Origin: Telluria sp042683405 | GTDB lineage: Bacteria; Pseudomonadota; Gammaproteobacteria; Burkholderiales; Burkholderiaceae_D | Assembly (NCBI RefSeq): GCF_042683405.1 | Contig: NZ_JBHUJS010000010.1 | Location: 1 to 64,000, forward strand | Direction: 5' to 3' | DNA length: 64,000 nt | In this document: piece by piece, positions 41,851 to 50,947 of the stretch | How positions within the stretch are numbered: the stretch's first letter is position 1 | Layout: each line of letters begins with the position of its first letter | The notes under the pieces: model-generated | Databases searched by the model: none | What the model was told of the DNA's origin: nothing | What the model saw: the letters and a program-made list of their open reading frames with translations, nothing else | Program-made: the position numbers and the translations under genes

Positions 41851-42513
41851 GTGAATAATTTGCGGCAACAGTTTATCGCGTTTTCGGTATCGGCGGGCGT
41901 GCTGAGGTTCGGTGAATTCACCACCAAGGCGGGGCGCCAGTCGCCGTACTTCTTCAACGCGGGGCTGTTCCACGATGGCGCCACGCTGGGCAAGGTGGCC
42001 GACTTCTACGCGCAGACGCTGCTCGATTCCGGCGTCGAATTCGACATGCTGTTCGGCCCGGCGTACAAGGGCATCACGCTGGCTTCCGCCACGGCGGTCG
42101 CGCTGGCCAACAAGGGGCACAACACCTCGTTCGCCTTCAACCGCAAGGAAGCCAAGGACCATGGCGAAGGCGGCACCCTGGTCGGCGCCAAGCTGCATGG
42201 CAAAGTCGTGATCGTGGACGACGTGATCTCGGCCGGCACCTCGGTGCGCGAATCGGTGGACATGATCCGCGCCGCCGGCGCCGAACCGTGCGCGGTGCTG
42301 ATCGCGCTCGACCGCATGGAAAAGTCGGGCAAGGACGGCGCACTCTCGGCCGGCTCCGCGGTGCAGGAAGTGAGCCGCGAATTCGGCATCCCGGTCATCT
42401 CGATCGGCAACCTGGACGACCTGTTCAACTACCTGTCGGGCGAAGGCGCCGACCCGCAGCTTGCGCAGTACCGCGACGCCGTCGCCGCCTACCGCACCCG
42501 CTACGGCGTGTAA
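41851..42513 (+). CDS. pyrE: Orotate phosphoribosyltransferase
   Basis: A 220-residue enzyme that makes orotidine monophosphate from orotate and PRPP in pyrimidine synthesis. The PRPP loop is VIVDDVISAGTSVRES; the substrate loop lies in FNRKEAKDHGEGG. The start is GTG at 41851, with AGGGG 10 bases upstream; no ATG in frame fits the family length (about 213-225). It is convergent with gatB across a repeat-filled 141-bp gap. Confidence 0.94.
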   Translation: MNNLRQQFIAFSVSAGVLRFGEFTTKAGRQSPYFFNAGLFHDGATLGKVADFYAQTLLDSGVEFDMLFGPAYKGITLASATAVALANKGHNTSFAFNRKEAKDHGEGGTLVGAKLHGKVVIVDDVISAGTSVRESVDMIRAAGAEPCAVLIALDRMEKSGKDGALSAGSAVQEVSREFGIPVISIGNLDDLFNYLSGEGADPQLAQYRDAVAAYRTRYGV

Positions 42514-42520
42514 GAATAGC

Positions 42521-42631
42521 GGGGGAACAGTCCCGCAGGCACAGTCCCCTTCCCATGCAGGGGTATAGGCGACAAAAACGGCGTGGAGCGCATACCCCGG
42601 AGAGGTATCTGCGCCGCACGCGGTTTTCGCC
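42521..42631. repeat. Palindromic region between pyrE and gatB
   Basis: A degenerate GGGGAC-type palindrome (about 42521-42550) is followed by a long imperfect hairpin (42568-42631; arms beginning GGCGACAAAAACGGCG and ending CGGTTTTCGCC). Both genes end here, so a two-way terminator is plausible. Confidence 0.5.
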
Positions 42632-42654
42632 ATAAACCCGGGGGGGTATGCGAT

Positions 42655-44115
42655 TTAGCCCGCCAGCTTCTTCTTCAGCAGTTCGGTCAGCTGCGCCGGA
42701 TTGGCCGTCCCGCGCGACGCCTTCATCGCCTGGCCGATCAGCGCGTTGATCGCCGCTTCCTTGCCCGCACGGTACTGCTCCACCGACTTGGTGTTTGCCG
42801 CGATCACGTCGTCGACGATCTTCTCGAGCGCGCCGGTATCCGAAATCTGCTTCAGCCCCTTCTGCTCGATGATCGCATCGGCGAGGTGCTCGTCGGTGGA
42901 TTTCGCTTCCCACATCGCCGCGAACACTTCCTTCGCGGCCTTGTTCGAGATGGTGCCGTCCGCGATGCGCTTGACCAGCAGCGCCAGTTGCGACGCTTCC
43001 ACCGGCGAGTCTCCGATCTCGACGCCTTCGCGGTTCAGCGTGGAGGCGACGTCGCCCATCATCCAGTTGGCCGCCGCCTTGGCGTTCTCGCGTCCGGCCT
43101 TGGCGACCACCGCTTCGTAGTAGTGCGCCATTTCCTTCGACTGGGTCAGGACCAGTGCGTCGTACTCAGGCAGCCCGTAGTCGCCCGTGAAGCGTGCGCG
43201 CATCGCTTCCGGCAGTTCCGGCATGTCCTGCTTCACGCGCGCGATCCAGTCTTCGCCGATCACCAGCGGCGGCAGGTCCGGGTCCGGGAAGTAGCGGTAA
43301 TCCTGCGCGTCTTCCTTGGTGCGCATTGCGCGCGTTTCCTTCTTGTCCGGATCCCACAGGCGCGTGGCCTGCTGCACCTTGCCGCCGTCCTCGATCAGTT
43401 CGATCTGGCGCCGCACTTCGTAGTGGATCGCTTCTTCCATGAAGCGGAACGAGTTCAGGTTCTTGATCTCGCAGCGGGTGCCGAATTCCTGCTGGCCCAT
43501 CGGGCGCACGGACACGTTCACGTCGCAGCGGAACGAGCCTTCCTGCATGTTCCCGTCGCACACGCCCAGCCACATCACCAGGCCGTGCAGCGCCTTCGCG
43601 TATGCGACCGCCTCGGCAGCGCTGCGCATCTCCGGTTCCGACACGATCTCCAGCAGCGGCGTGCCGGCGCGGTTCAGGTCGATCCCGGTCATGCCGTGAT
43701 AGTCCTCGTGCAGCGACTTGCCCGCGTCCTCTTCCAGGTGCGCGCGCGTCAGGTTCACGGTCCTGGTGACAAATTTGCCATCCTTCTCGTAGCCGAACGT
43801 TAGCTGCCCGCCAACCACCACCGGCTCTTCGAACTGCGAGATCTGGTAGCCCTTCGGCAGGTCAGGGTAGAAGTAGTTTTTGCGCGCGAAGACCGAACGC
43901 GGCGCGATCTTCGCCCCGACCGCGAGGCCGAAGCGGATCGCGCGTTCGACCGCGCCCTTGTTCATCACCGGCAGCGCGCCCGGCAGCGCCAGGTCGACCA
44001 GGCTTGCCTGCGTGTTCGGCTCCGCGCCGAACTGGATCGGGCTGCCGCTGAAGATTTTCGAGTTGGTCGTGAGCTGCACGTGGTTCTCAAGACCGATGAC
44101 GACTTCCCATTGCAT
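42655..44115 (-). CDS. gatB: Glutamyl-tRNA(Gln)/aspartyl-tRNA(Asn) amidotransferase subunit B
   Basis: A 486-residue subunit that phosphorylates and amidates misacylated tRNA with ammonia from GatA. N-terminal motif WEVVIGLENHVQLTTNSKIFSG and LPVMNKGAVERAIRFGLA mark the cradle domain; the C-terminal helical tail domain (GTANPAQLTELLKKKLAG) binds tRNA. One difference: the usual GLEIH/GLEVH motif reads GLENH, with Asn in place of Ile or Val. Start 44115 aligns with the family. Last gene of the gatC-gatA-gatB operon. Confidence 0.95.
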   Translation of the reverse strand: MQWEVVIGLENHVQLTTNSKIFSGSPIQFGAEPNTQASLVDLALPGALPVMNKGAVERAIRFGLAVGAKIAPRSVFARKNYFYPDLPKGYQISQFEEPVVVGGQLTFGYEKDGKFVTRTVNLTRAHLEEDAGKSLHEDYHGMTGIDLNRAGTPLLEIVSEPEMRSAAEAVAYAKALHGLVMWLGVCDGNMQEGSFRCDVNVSVRPMGQQEFGTRCEIKNLNSFRFMEEAIHYEVRRQIELIEDGGKVQQATRLWDPDKKETRAMRTKEDAQDYRYFPDPDLPPLVIGEDWIARVKQDMPELPEAMRARFTGDYGLPEYDALVLTQSKEMAHYYEAVVAKAGRENAKAAANWMMGDVASTLNREGVEIGDSPVEASQLALLVKRIADGTISNKAAKEVFAAMWEAKSTDEHLADAIIEQKGLKQISDTGALEKIVDDVIAANTKSVEQYRAGKEAAINALIGQAMKASRGTANPAQLTELLKKKLAG

Positions 44116-44137
44116 AGTATGTCTCTCTGAAGTGTTG

Positions 44138-44169
44138 GGGACAGGGCTGCGCTGCGCTTGGCCTGTCCC
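44138..44169. repeat. GGGGAC-type hairpin between gatA and gatB
   Basis: GGGACAGG (44138-44145) pairs with CCTGTCCC (44162-44169) over a 16-base loop in the 63-bp gap between gatA and gatB. A degenerate member of the window's GGGGAC repeat family; it could modulate expression of the last gene. Confidence 0.6.
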
Positions 44170-44178
44170 GCAATTCAA

Positions 44179-45654
44179 TTAAATGGATGCCGGTGCGCGC
44201 GTGTGCCAGTCGGTCGCGAGCTGGTATTGGTGGGCGATGTTCAGCAGTTTCGCTTCGTTGAAGTAGTTGCCGATGATTTGCAGGCCGACCGGACGGTTCG
44301 CGTTCTTCGCGCCTTCGCCGAAGCCGCACGGGATCGACATGCCCGGCAGGCCCGCCAGGCTGGTCGACAACGTGAAGATATCGGCCAGGTAGTTCGCCAC
44401 CGGATCGTTGGCCTTGTCGCCCAGGTCCCACGCCACCGACGGCGCCACCGGTCCCATGATCACGTCGCACTTGTCGGCGAACGCAGCCTGGAAGTCTTCC
44501 GCGATCAGGCGGCGGATCTTCTGCGCCTGCACGTAGTACGCGTCGTAGTAGCCGTGGCACAGCACGTAGGTGCCGACCATGATGCGGCGCTGCACCTCCG
44601 GGCCAAAGCCCTCGGCGCGCGTCTTCTTGTACATGTCCTGCAGGTCTTTGTATTCCTTCGCGCGGTGGCCGTAGCGCACGCCGTCGAAGCGCGACAGGTT
44701 GGACGAGGCCTCCGCCGGCGCGATGATGTAGTACACCGGGATCGACATCGAGGTCTTCGGCAGCGAGATGTCCACCAGCGTGGCGCCCAGCTGCACGAAC
44801 TGCTCGAGCGCGGCGCGCACGGCTTTCTCGACGTCGCTGGAGAGGCCCTCGCCGAAGTACTCCTTCGGCACGCCGATGCGCAGGCCGGTGAGCGGCTTGT
44901 CCAGGTCGCGCGCGAAGTCCTCGCGCACGTTGCCCTGGTCGGCGGTCAGGCTGGTCGAGTCGCGCTCGTCGTGGCCGATCATCTCGTTCAGCAGCAGCGC
45001 GCAGTCTTCCGCGGTCTGTGCGATCGGGCCGCCCTGGTCGAGCGAGGACGCGAAGGCGATCATGCCGAAGCGCGATGCGCGGCCGTAGGTCGGCTTGATG
45101 CCGGTGACGCCGCAGAACGCGGCCGGCTGGCGGATCGAGCCGCCGGTGTCGGTGGCGGTGGCGGCAGGGGCGAGGCGCGCGGCCACGGCCGCAGCCGAGC
45201 CGCCCGACGAACCGCCCGGCACGGCCAGCTTGTCCCACGGGTTCTTGACCGGGCCGAACGCCGAATTCTCGTTCGAGGAACCCATCGCGAATTCGTCGCA
45301 GTTCACCTTGCCCAGCGAGACCATGCCGGCCTCCGCCAGTTTGCGCACGATGGTCGCGTCGAACGGGCTGACGTAATTGGCCAGCATCTTCGAGCCGGCG
45401 GTCGAGCGCCAGTCCTGGGTGACGAAGATGTCCTTGTGCGCAATCGGCACGCCGGTCAGCGCGCCAGCGCTGCCGGTGGCCAGCAGGGCGTCGGCGGCCT
45501 TCGCCTGCGCCAGCGACAGCTCGGCGTCCACGTGCAGGTAGGCGTTCAGGTCGGACTGCGCGATGCGGTCCAGGTAGTGGCGCGTCAGTTCGACGGACGA
45601 GATCTCTTTCGCGTGCAGCGCCGCGGACAGCTGTTTCAGTGTTTTGTTATGCAT
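44179..45654 (-). CDS. gatA: Glutamyl-tRNA(Gln)/aspartyl-tRNA(Asn) amidotransferase subunit A
   Basis: A 491-residue amidase that releases ammonia from glutamine for GatB. The Ser-cisSer-Lys triad of amidase-signature enzymes is seen in PIAHKDIF (Lys), the GGSSGGSAAAVAAR loop and DTGGSIRQPAAFCG (nucleophile Ser). Length is typical (about 490). It lies between gatC (15 bp upstream) and gatB. Confidence 0.95.
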   Translation of the reverse strand: MHNKTLKQLSAALHAKEISSVELTRHYLDRIAQSDLNAYLHVDAELSLAQAKAADALLATGSAGALTGVPIAHKDIFVTQDWRSTAGSKMLANYVSPFDATIVRKLAEAGMVSLGKVNCDEFAMGSSNENSAFGPVKNPWDKLAVPGGSSGGSAAAVAARLAPAATATDTGGSIRQPAAFCGVTGIKPTYGRASRFGMIAFASSLDQGGPIAQTAEDCALLLNEMIGHDERDSTSLTADQGNVREDFARDLDKPLTGLRIGVPKEYFGEGLSSDVEKAVRAALEQFVQLGATLVDISLPKTSMSIPVYYIIAPAEASSNLSRFDGVRYGHRAKEYKDLQDMYKKTRAEGFGPEVQRRIMVGTYVLCHGYYDAYYVQAQKIRRLIAEDFQAAFADKCDVIMGPVAPSVAWDLGDKANDPVANYLADIFTLSTSLAGLPGMSIPCGFGEGAKNANRPVGLQIIGNYFNEAKLLNIAHQYQLATDWHTRAPASI

Positions 45655-45669
45655 GGTCGTTTTCGCGGC

Positions 45670-45972
45670 TTATTCGATGACTTTCGGGACCAGGTACAGG
45701 CCGTCCTGGCTGGCGGGCGCCGGCTTCTGGTAGGCTTCGCGGCGGTCGCTTTCGGTGACGACGTCCTCGCGCAGGCGCAGCGACAGGCCGCCCAGCACGG
45801 CGGACAGCGGCTGCGACAGCGGCTCCACGCCGGTGGTGTCGATGGCCTGCATCTGCTCGGCCAGCGCGAAGATGCCGTTCAATTCCGCCAGCGCGGTTTC
45901 GGCATGTTCTTCGCTCATGTCGAGTTGTGCCAGGTTGGCGATTCGTTTAACGTCTGCGAGTGTCAGGGACAT
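45670..45972 (-). CDS. gatC: Glutamyl-tRNA(Gln)/aspartyl-tRNA(Asn) amidotransferase subunit C
   Basis: A 100-residue clamp subunit holding GatA and GatB together (MSLTLADVKRIANLAQLDMSEE at the start, PLSAVLGGLSLRLREDVV in the middle, SQDGLYLVPKVIE at the end). Start 45972 matches the family; the open frame reaches 46026. First gene of the operon; divergent from mreB across a 293-bp AT-richer region. Confidence 0.93.
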   Translation of the reverse strand: MSLTLADVKRIANLAQLDMSEEHAETALAELNGIFALAEQMQAIDTTGVEPLSQPLSAVLGGLSLRLREDVVTESDRREAYQKPAPASQDGLYLVPKVIE

Positions 45973-46265
45973 GGCTGTTATCGCGGCGACAAAGCGGCCC
46001 GCGCAATTTAGTGGATGAATGAACAAAAACGTTGTGATTTGCGCTTAACAGGCTGGTAAGTTCGGCCTTCAAGCACGAGAAATCGGAGGCATTTACTGCC
46101 GTTTTCCCGTCAATAAGCGGTAAATTATAAGGTAGAATGGCAGGCTGATGCGGGTGGATAGACGCCCATTTAAGGATTCATGAATCGCTCCGCCGGCGAG
46201 CAGCACCGGGCGGCGGGTTTGAACACTCAGTAAAAGCGCGGTTTGCGCGTTTAGGAATGACACAC

Positions 46266-47309
46266 ATGTTCGGTTTTTTACGCAGCTATTTTTCGAATGA
46301 CCTGGCCATCGACCTTGGCACGGCAAACACGCTGATCTACGTGCGCGGCCTCGGCATCGTGCTGGATGAACCTTCGGTCGTCGCGATCCGCCAGGAGGGC
46401 GGCCCGAACGGCAAGAAGACCATCCAGGCAGTCGGCAAGGAAGCAAAGCAGATGCTGGGCAAGGTGCCAGGCAATATCGAGGCGATCCGCCCGATGAAGG
46501 ACGGCGTCATCGCCGACTTCACCGTCACCGAACAGATGCTCAAGCAGTTCATCCGCATGGTGCACGACTCCAAGTTCTTCCGCCCGAACCCGCGCATCAT
46601 CATCTGCGTGCCGTGCGGTTCGACCCAGGTCGAGCGCCGCGCGATCCGCGAATCGGCGCTCGGCGCCGGCGCATCGCAGGTGTACCTGATCGAAGAACCG
46701 ATGGCAGCGGCGATCGGCGCCGGCCTGCCAGTCTCCGACGCGACCGGCTCGATGGTCGTTGACATCGGCGGCGGCACTACCGAAGTGGGCATCATCTCGC
46801 TGGGCGGCATGGTCTACAAAGGCTCCGTGCGCGTTGGCGGCGACCGCTTCGACGACGCGATCGTCAACTACATCCGCCGCAATTACGGCATGCTGATCGG
46901 CGAGCAGACCGCCGAAGCGATCAAGAAGTCGATCGGTTCCGCGTTCCCGGGTTCCGAAGTCAAGGAAATGGAAGTCAAGGGCCGCAACCTGTCCGAAGGC
47001 ATTCCGCGCTCGTTCACGATTTCGTCCAACGAGATCCTGGAAGCCCTGACCGACCCGCTCAACAACATCGTCTCGGCCGTCAAGAACGCCCTTGAGCAGA
47101 CCCCGCCGGAACTGGGCGCGGACATCGCCGAAAAGGGCATGATGCTGACCGGCGGCGGCGCGCTGCTGCGCGACCTGGACCGCCTGCTGATGGAAGAAAC
47201 CGGCCTGCCGGTGCTGGTCGCCGAAGACCCGCTGACCTGCGTGGTGCGCGGCTCCGGCATGGCGCTCGAGCGCATGGACAAGCTGGGCTCCATCTTCTCC
47301 TACGAGTAA
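46266..47309 (+). CDS. mreB: Rod-shape determining actin MreB
   Basis: A 347-residue bacterial actin that directs cell-wall growth at the membrane. N-terminal amphipathic segment MFGFLRSYFSNDLAIDLGTANT, phosphate loops and VVDIGGGTTEVGIISLGG identify it. Start 46266 has AGGA at proper distance; the ATG at 46257 is too close to it. The 293-bp gap upstream (45973-46265) contains TATAAG and TAGAAT near 46126-46138 as possible -10 elements without a clear -35. First gene of mreBCD-mrdA-rodA-rlpA. Confidence 0.96.
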   Translation: MFGFLRSYFSNDLAIDLGTANTLIYVRGLGIVLDEPSVVAIRQEGGPNGKKTIQAVGKEAKQMLGKVPGNIEAIRPMKDGVIADFTVTEQMLKQFIRMVHDSKFFRPNPRIIICVPCGSTQVERRAIRESALGAGASQVYLIEEPMAAAIGAGLPVSDATGSMVVDIGGGTTEVGIISLGGMVYKGSVRVGGDRFDDAIVNYIRRNYGMLIGEQTAEAIKKSIGSAFPGSEVKEMEVKGRNLSEGIPRSFTISSNEILEALTDPLNNIVSAVKNALEQTPPELGADIAEKGMMLTGGGALLRDLDRLLMEETGLPVLVAEDPLTCVVRGSGMALERMDKLGSIFSYE

Positions 47310-47313
47310 TCAA

Positions 47314-47345
47314 AGGGGACTGTCCTCGCAACGGGGCCGTCCCCC
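47314..47345. repeat. Degenerate GGGGAC-type repeat after mreB
   Basis: AGGGGACTGTCCTCGC and ACGGGGCCGTCCCCC follow the mreB stop as two imperfect palindromes; another partial copy is near 47385-47430. The gap to mreC is 155 bp. Confidence 0.65.
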
Positions 47346-47464
47346 GAGCTTCAGCCTGCATCGACACCGATCAAGCTGAAGATCAGGGGGCAGTCCCGCA
47401 GCCGCTGAACGGGCAGTACAGTCCCCGGGCCACCGGCATTCCCCTGCCGTGACTATCGGAATAC

Positions 47465-48526
47465 ATGGAATACAGTCCACCGCCACTCTTCAAGCAAGGT
47501 GCCCCTGCCCGGGTCAAGGTGACCGTTTTCGCGCTGATCTCCATCGCGCTTCTGATGATCGACTCGCGCATGCAAGCCCTGGCCATCGTGCGCCAGGTCG
47601 CCGGCACCGTGCTGTACCCGCTGCAGATGGCCGCGCTGATGCCGCGCGACGCCGTGTCGAACATGGGCAACTACTTCTCCTCGCTATCCGCGCTGCAGAA
47701 GGAAGTCAATGAACTGAAGGCCAGCCAGGTCGCGTCCGCGCAGGTGCTGCAGCAGGCGCGCTACCAGATGGCCGAGAACGCCCACCTGCGCCGCCTGATG
47801 GGCGCCAGGGAGCAGGTGCCCGTCAAGTCCATGATGGCCGAAATCCTGTACGACGCGCGCGACCCGGCCACGGCCAAGATCGTGCTCGACCGCGGCAGCA
47901 GCCACGGCGTGGCGGTCGGCATGCCGGTGATCGACTACGCGGGCGTGGTCGGCCAGGTCACGCGCGTGTTCCCGTTCACCTCGGAAGTCACGCTCCTGAC
48001 CGACAAGGACCAGGTGATCCCGGTGCAGGTGCTGCGCAACGGCCTGCGCAGCGTGGCCTATGGCCGCGGCCAGGCCGGCCTGCTGGACCTGCGCTTTGTC
48101 ACCCCGAACGCCGACCTGCAGGTGGGCGACGTGCTGATCACCTCCGGCCTGGACGGCGTGTACCCGGCCGGTCTCGCGGTCGCCAAGGTGGTGCAGGTCG
48201 AGTCGAGCGCCACCGGCAATTTCGGCCGCGTCGTGTCGCAGCCGCTGGCCGGCATCGACCGCAACCGCCAGCTCCTGATCCTCACCGAACGCGCGCAGGT
48301 GGTGCCGCGTCCGGCGCCCGAACCCGTGGTCGCCGAAACAAAGCGCGGCAAGAAGCCCGACATGCCACCGCTCGACGTCGCCCCGGCCACCGTCGTCCCG
48401 GCGCAGGCTGGGACCCAGGCTGAGCCGCCAAAGCCGCAAGCGGCTGTGCCACAACCGGCTCCGGCGAAGCCGCAACCTGCCACCCCGCCCGCAGCCCAAC
48501 CGCAGCAACAGCCGACCACCCGATGA
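47465..48526 (+). CDS. mreC: Rod-shape determining protein MreC
   Basis: A 353-residue bitopic inner-membrane protein of the elongasome that links MreB to the penicillin-binding protein PBP2. One membrane helix (about 20-45), a coiled coil (SALQKEVNELKASQV, residues 75-110), then the beta domain (KIVLDRGSSHGVAVGMPVID, VITSGLDGVYPAGLAVAKV). The last 60 residues are a Pro/Ala/Gln-rich tail (VVPAQAGTQAEPPKPQ). Its stop overlaps the mreD start (ATGA). Confidence 0.94.
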   Translation: MEYSPPPLFKQGAPARVKVTVFALISIALLMIDSRMQALAIVRQVAGTVLYPLQMAALMPRDAVSNMGNYFSSLSALQKEVNELKASQVASAQVLQQARYQMAENAHLRRLMGAREQVPVKSMMAEILYDARDPATAKIVLDRGSSHGVAVGMPVIDYAGVVGQVTRVFPFTSEVTLLTDKDQVIPVQVLRNGLRSVAYGRGQAGLLDLRFVTPNADLQVGDVLITSGLDGVYPAGLAVAKVVQVESSATGNFGRVVSQPLAGIDRNRQLLILTERAQVVPRPAPEPVVAETKRGKKPDMPPLDVAPATVVPAQAGTQAEPPKPQAAVPQPAPAKPQPATPPAAQPQQQPTTR

Positions 48527-49035
48527 ACCGTCCGCACTACATCCTGCTCCCGGTCAGCCCGCTGTTCATCGCCTTCAGCCTGACCTGCGCCTTCATGCTC
48601 AACCTGCTGCCCTGGGGGCACTGGGTCGGCACGCCCGACTTCGTCGCGCTGGTGCTGGTCTTCTGGGGCATCCACCAGCCGCGCAAAGTGGGCATCGGCG
48701 TCGCCTTCTCCATGGGCCTGCTGATGGACGTGCACGACGCCACCCTGCTGGGCGAGAATGCGCTGGCCTACACGCTGCTGTCCTACCTGGCGATCATGAT
48801 GCACCGCTTCGTGAAGTGGTTCCCGATCGCGACCCAGGCCATGTACGTGTTCCCGCTGCTGCTGTTCGCGCAGGCCGTGCAGGCGCTGGTGCTGGTCATC
48901 GTGTCGGGCCGCTTCCCCGGCTGGCTCCACTTTGTCGAGAGCGCCGTCGCGATGGCGCTGTGGCCGGTCATCACCTGGCTGCTGCTGGCGCCGCAGCGCC
49001 GCGCGGTCGACAAGGACCACACGCGTCCGATCTGA
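48523..49035 (+). CDS. mreD: Rod-shape determining protein MreD
   Basis: A 170-residue integral membrane protein with five or six helices and the MreD pattern PLFIAFSLTCAFMLNLLPWG and GIGVAFSMGLLMDVHDATLLGENALAYTLLSYLAI. It works with MreC in lateral wall synthesis. It overlaps mreC by four bases and ends 10 bp before mrdA. Confidence 0.93.
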   Translation: MNRPHYILLPVSPLFIAFSLTCAFMLNLLPWGHWVGTPDFVALVLVFWGIHQPRKVGIGVAFSMGLLMDVHDATLLGENALAYTLLSYLAIMMHRFVKWFPIATQAMYVFPLLLFAQAVQALVLVIVSGRFPGWLHFVESAVAMALWPVITWLLLAPQRRAVDKDHTRPI

Positions 49036-49045
49036 CGCAGGCAGC

Positions 49046-50947
49046 ATGACTGAATTTAAAGACAACGAACGGGAACTGCGCGCGTTCCGGCTCCGCCTCA
49101 CGGTGCTGGGTGGGCTGGTGTTCGTCTGCTTTGCCCTGCTGGCCGCGCGCTTCGTGTGGCTGCAGGTGATCAAGCACAACGACTACGCCGCCCAGGCCAA
49201 GGACAACCGCATCGCGCTGGTGCCGGTGGTGCCCAACCGCGGCCTGATCCTGGACCGCAACGGCGTGGTCCTGGCCCGCAACGACTCCGGCTACACGCTG
49301 GAGGTCACGCCGTCCAAGCTGGCCTACAACCTCGAGTCGGTGATCAACGAACTGTCCAAGCTGGTCGAGATCGATGCGCACGACCGCCGCCGCTTCAAGC
49401 GACTGATGGAAGAGTCGCGCAGCTTCGAGAGCGTCCCGCTGCGCACCCGGCTGACCGACGAGGAGGTGGCGCGCTTCACCGCGCAGCGCTTCCGCTTCCC
49501 CGGGGTGACGGTGCAGGCGCGCCTGTTCCGCCAGTATCCGTTCGGCGAGACCGCCTCCCACGTGATCGGCTACATCGGCCGCATCAACGCGCGCGACAAG
49601 GCCAGGATCGACACCTTGCAGGACGCGGCCAACTACAACGGCACCGAACATATCGGCAAGGAAGGCGTCGAGAAGAGCTACGAACGCTACCTGCACGGCC
49701 GCACCGGCTACGAGGAAGTGGAGAAGTCGGCCGGCGGCCGCGCGATCCGCACGCTGTCGCGCACCTCGGCCACGGCGGGCAGCAACCTGATCCTGTCGAT
49801 CGACATCGAGCTGCAAAAGGTGATCGAGGAGGCCTTCGGCGAGAACAAGGGCGCGCTGGTCGCGATCGAACCGTCCAGCGGCGACATCCTGGCCTACGTT
49901 TCGCGTCCCGGCTACGACCCCAACCTGTTCGTGGACGGCATCGACAGCAAGAACTGGAACGAGCTGAATACCTCGATCGACAAGCCGCTGATGAACCGCC
50001 CGCTGTCCGGCGCCTACGCGCCAGGTTCGACTTTCAAGCCCTTCATGGCGCTGGCCGCGCTGGAGCAGGGCCGGCGCACGCCCGAGCAGGGCATCTCCGA
50101 TGCCGGCTACTTCGTGCTCGGCGGGCACCGCTTCCGCGACGACAAGCCGGGCGGCCACGGCTACGTCGACATGTACGATTCGATCGTGGTCTCGTGCGAC
50201 ACCTACTTCTACCAGCTCGGCAACGAGATGGGCGTCGATAACATCGCCAGCTTCATGAGCCAGTTCGGCTTCGGCCAGCTGACCGGCATCGACCTGGAGC
50301 ACGAGAAAAAGGGCGTGCTGCCGTCGCGCGACTGGAAGCGCAAGAACATCAAGAAGGACCCCAAGTGGCACGCCGGCGAGACGATTTCGGTCAGCATCGG
50401 CCAGGGCTATAACAACTACACCATGATCCAGTTGGCGCACGCCGTGTCCACGCTGGCGAATAACGGCGTGGTGATGAAGCCCCACCTGGTCAAGATCATC
50501 GAGGACGGCGCCACGCGCGCGCGTTCGCTGACGGTGCCCAAGGAAACGCGCCGCATTCCGCTGCAGCAGAAAAATATCGACGTCATCAAGGCCGCCATGG
50601 TCGGCGTGACCCAGGATTCGAGCGGCACCGGCTTTACCGCCTTCCGCAACGCCGGCTACATCTCGGCCGGCAAGACCGGTACCGCGCAGGTGATCGGCCT
50701 GCGGGGCGGCAAGTACAACGCCAGCGCGATCGCCGCGCATCACCGCGACAACGCGCTGTACGTCGCGTTCGCGCCGGCCGACAAGCCGACCATCGCGCTC
50801 GCGCTGGTGGTGGAGAACGCCGGCTTCGGCGCGGCCTCCGCGGCCCCGATCGCGCGCAAGGCGCTCGACTATTACCTGCTCGGCAAGCGGCCGCCGCCGC
50901 CCAAGCCGGGCGCCGCGCCAGTCCAGGGAGCCCCGAATGCGCATTAA
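49046..50947 (+). CDS. mrdA: Penicillin-binding protein 2 (elongasome transpeptidase)
   Basis: A 633-residue class B penicillin-binding protein, anchored by one helix near residues 18-38. After the pedestal domain comes the transpeptidase with active Ser328 and Lys331 (APGSTFKP), SCDTYFYQLG and the KTGTAQ motif. It cross-links peptidoglycan during cell elongation together with RodA. The end overlaps rodA by 11 bp. The start at 49046 follows GCAGGCAGC. Confidence 0.95.
   Translation: MTEFKDNERELRAFRLRLTVLGGLVFVCFALLAARFVWLQVIKHNDYAAQAKDNRIALVPVVPNRGLILDRNGVVLARNDSGYTLEVTPSKLAYNLESVINELSKLVEIDAHDRRRFKRLMEESRSFESVPLRTRLTDEEVARFTAQRFRFPGVTVQARLFRQYPFGETASHVIGYIGRINARDKARIDTLQDAANYNGTEHIGKEGVEKSYERYLHGRTGYEEVEKSAGGRAIRTLSRTSATAGSNLILSIDIELQKVIEEAFGENKGALVAIEPSSGDILAYVSRPGYDPNLFVDGIDSKNWNELNTSIDKPLMNRPLSGAYAPGSTFKPFMALAALEQGRRTPEQGISDAGYFVLGGHRFRDDKPGGHGYVDMYDSIVVSCDTYFYQLGNEMGVDNIASFMSQFGFGQLTGIDLEHEKKGVLPSRDWKRKNIKKDPKWHAGETISVSIGQGYNNYTMIQLAHAVSTLANNGVVMKPHLVKIIEDGATRARSLTVPKETRRIPLQQKNIDVIKAAMVGVTQDSSGTGFTAFRNAGYISAGKTGTAQVIGLRGGKYNASAIAAHHRDNALYVAFAPADKPTIALALVVENAGFGAASAAPIARKALDYYLLGKRPPPPKPGAAPVQGAPNAH

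Noticed and set aside
46133..46138. TAGAAT as the mreB -10
   Set aside because: The hexamer is good but no acceptable -35 lies 16-18 bp upstream, so I mention it only in the gene entry.
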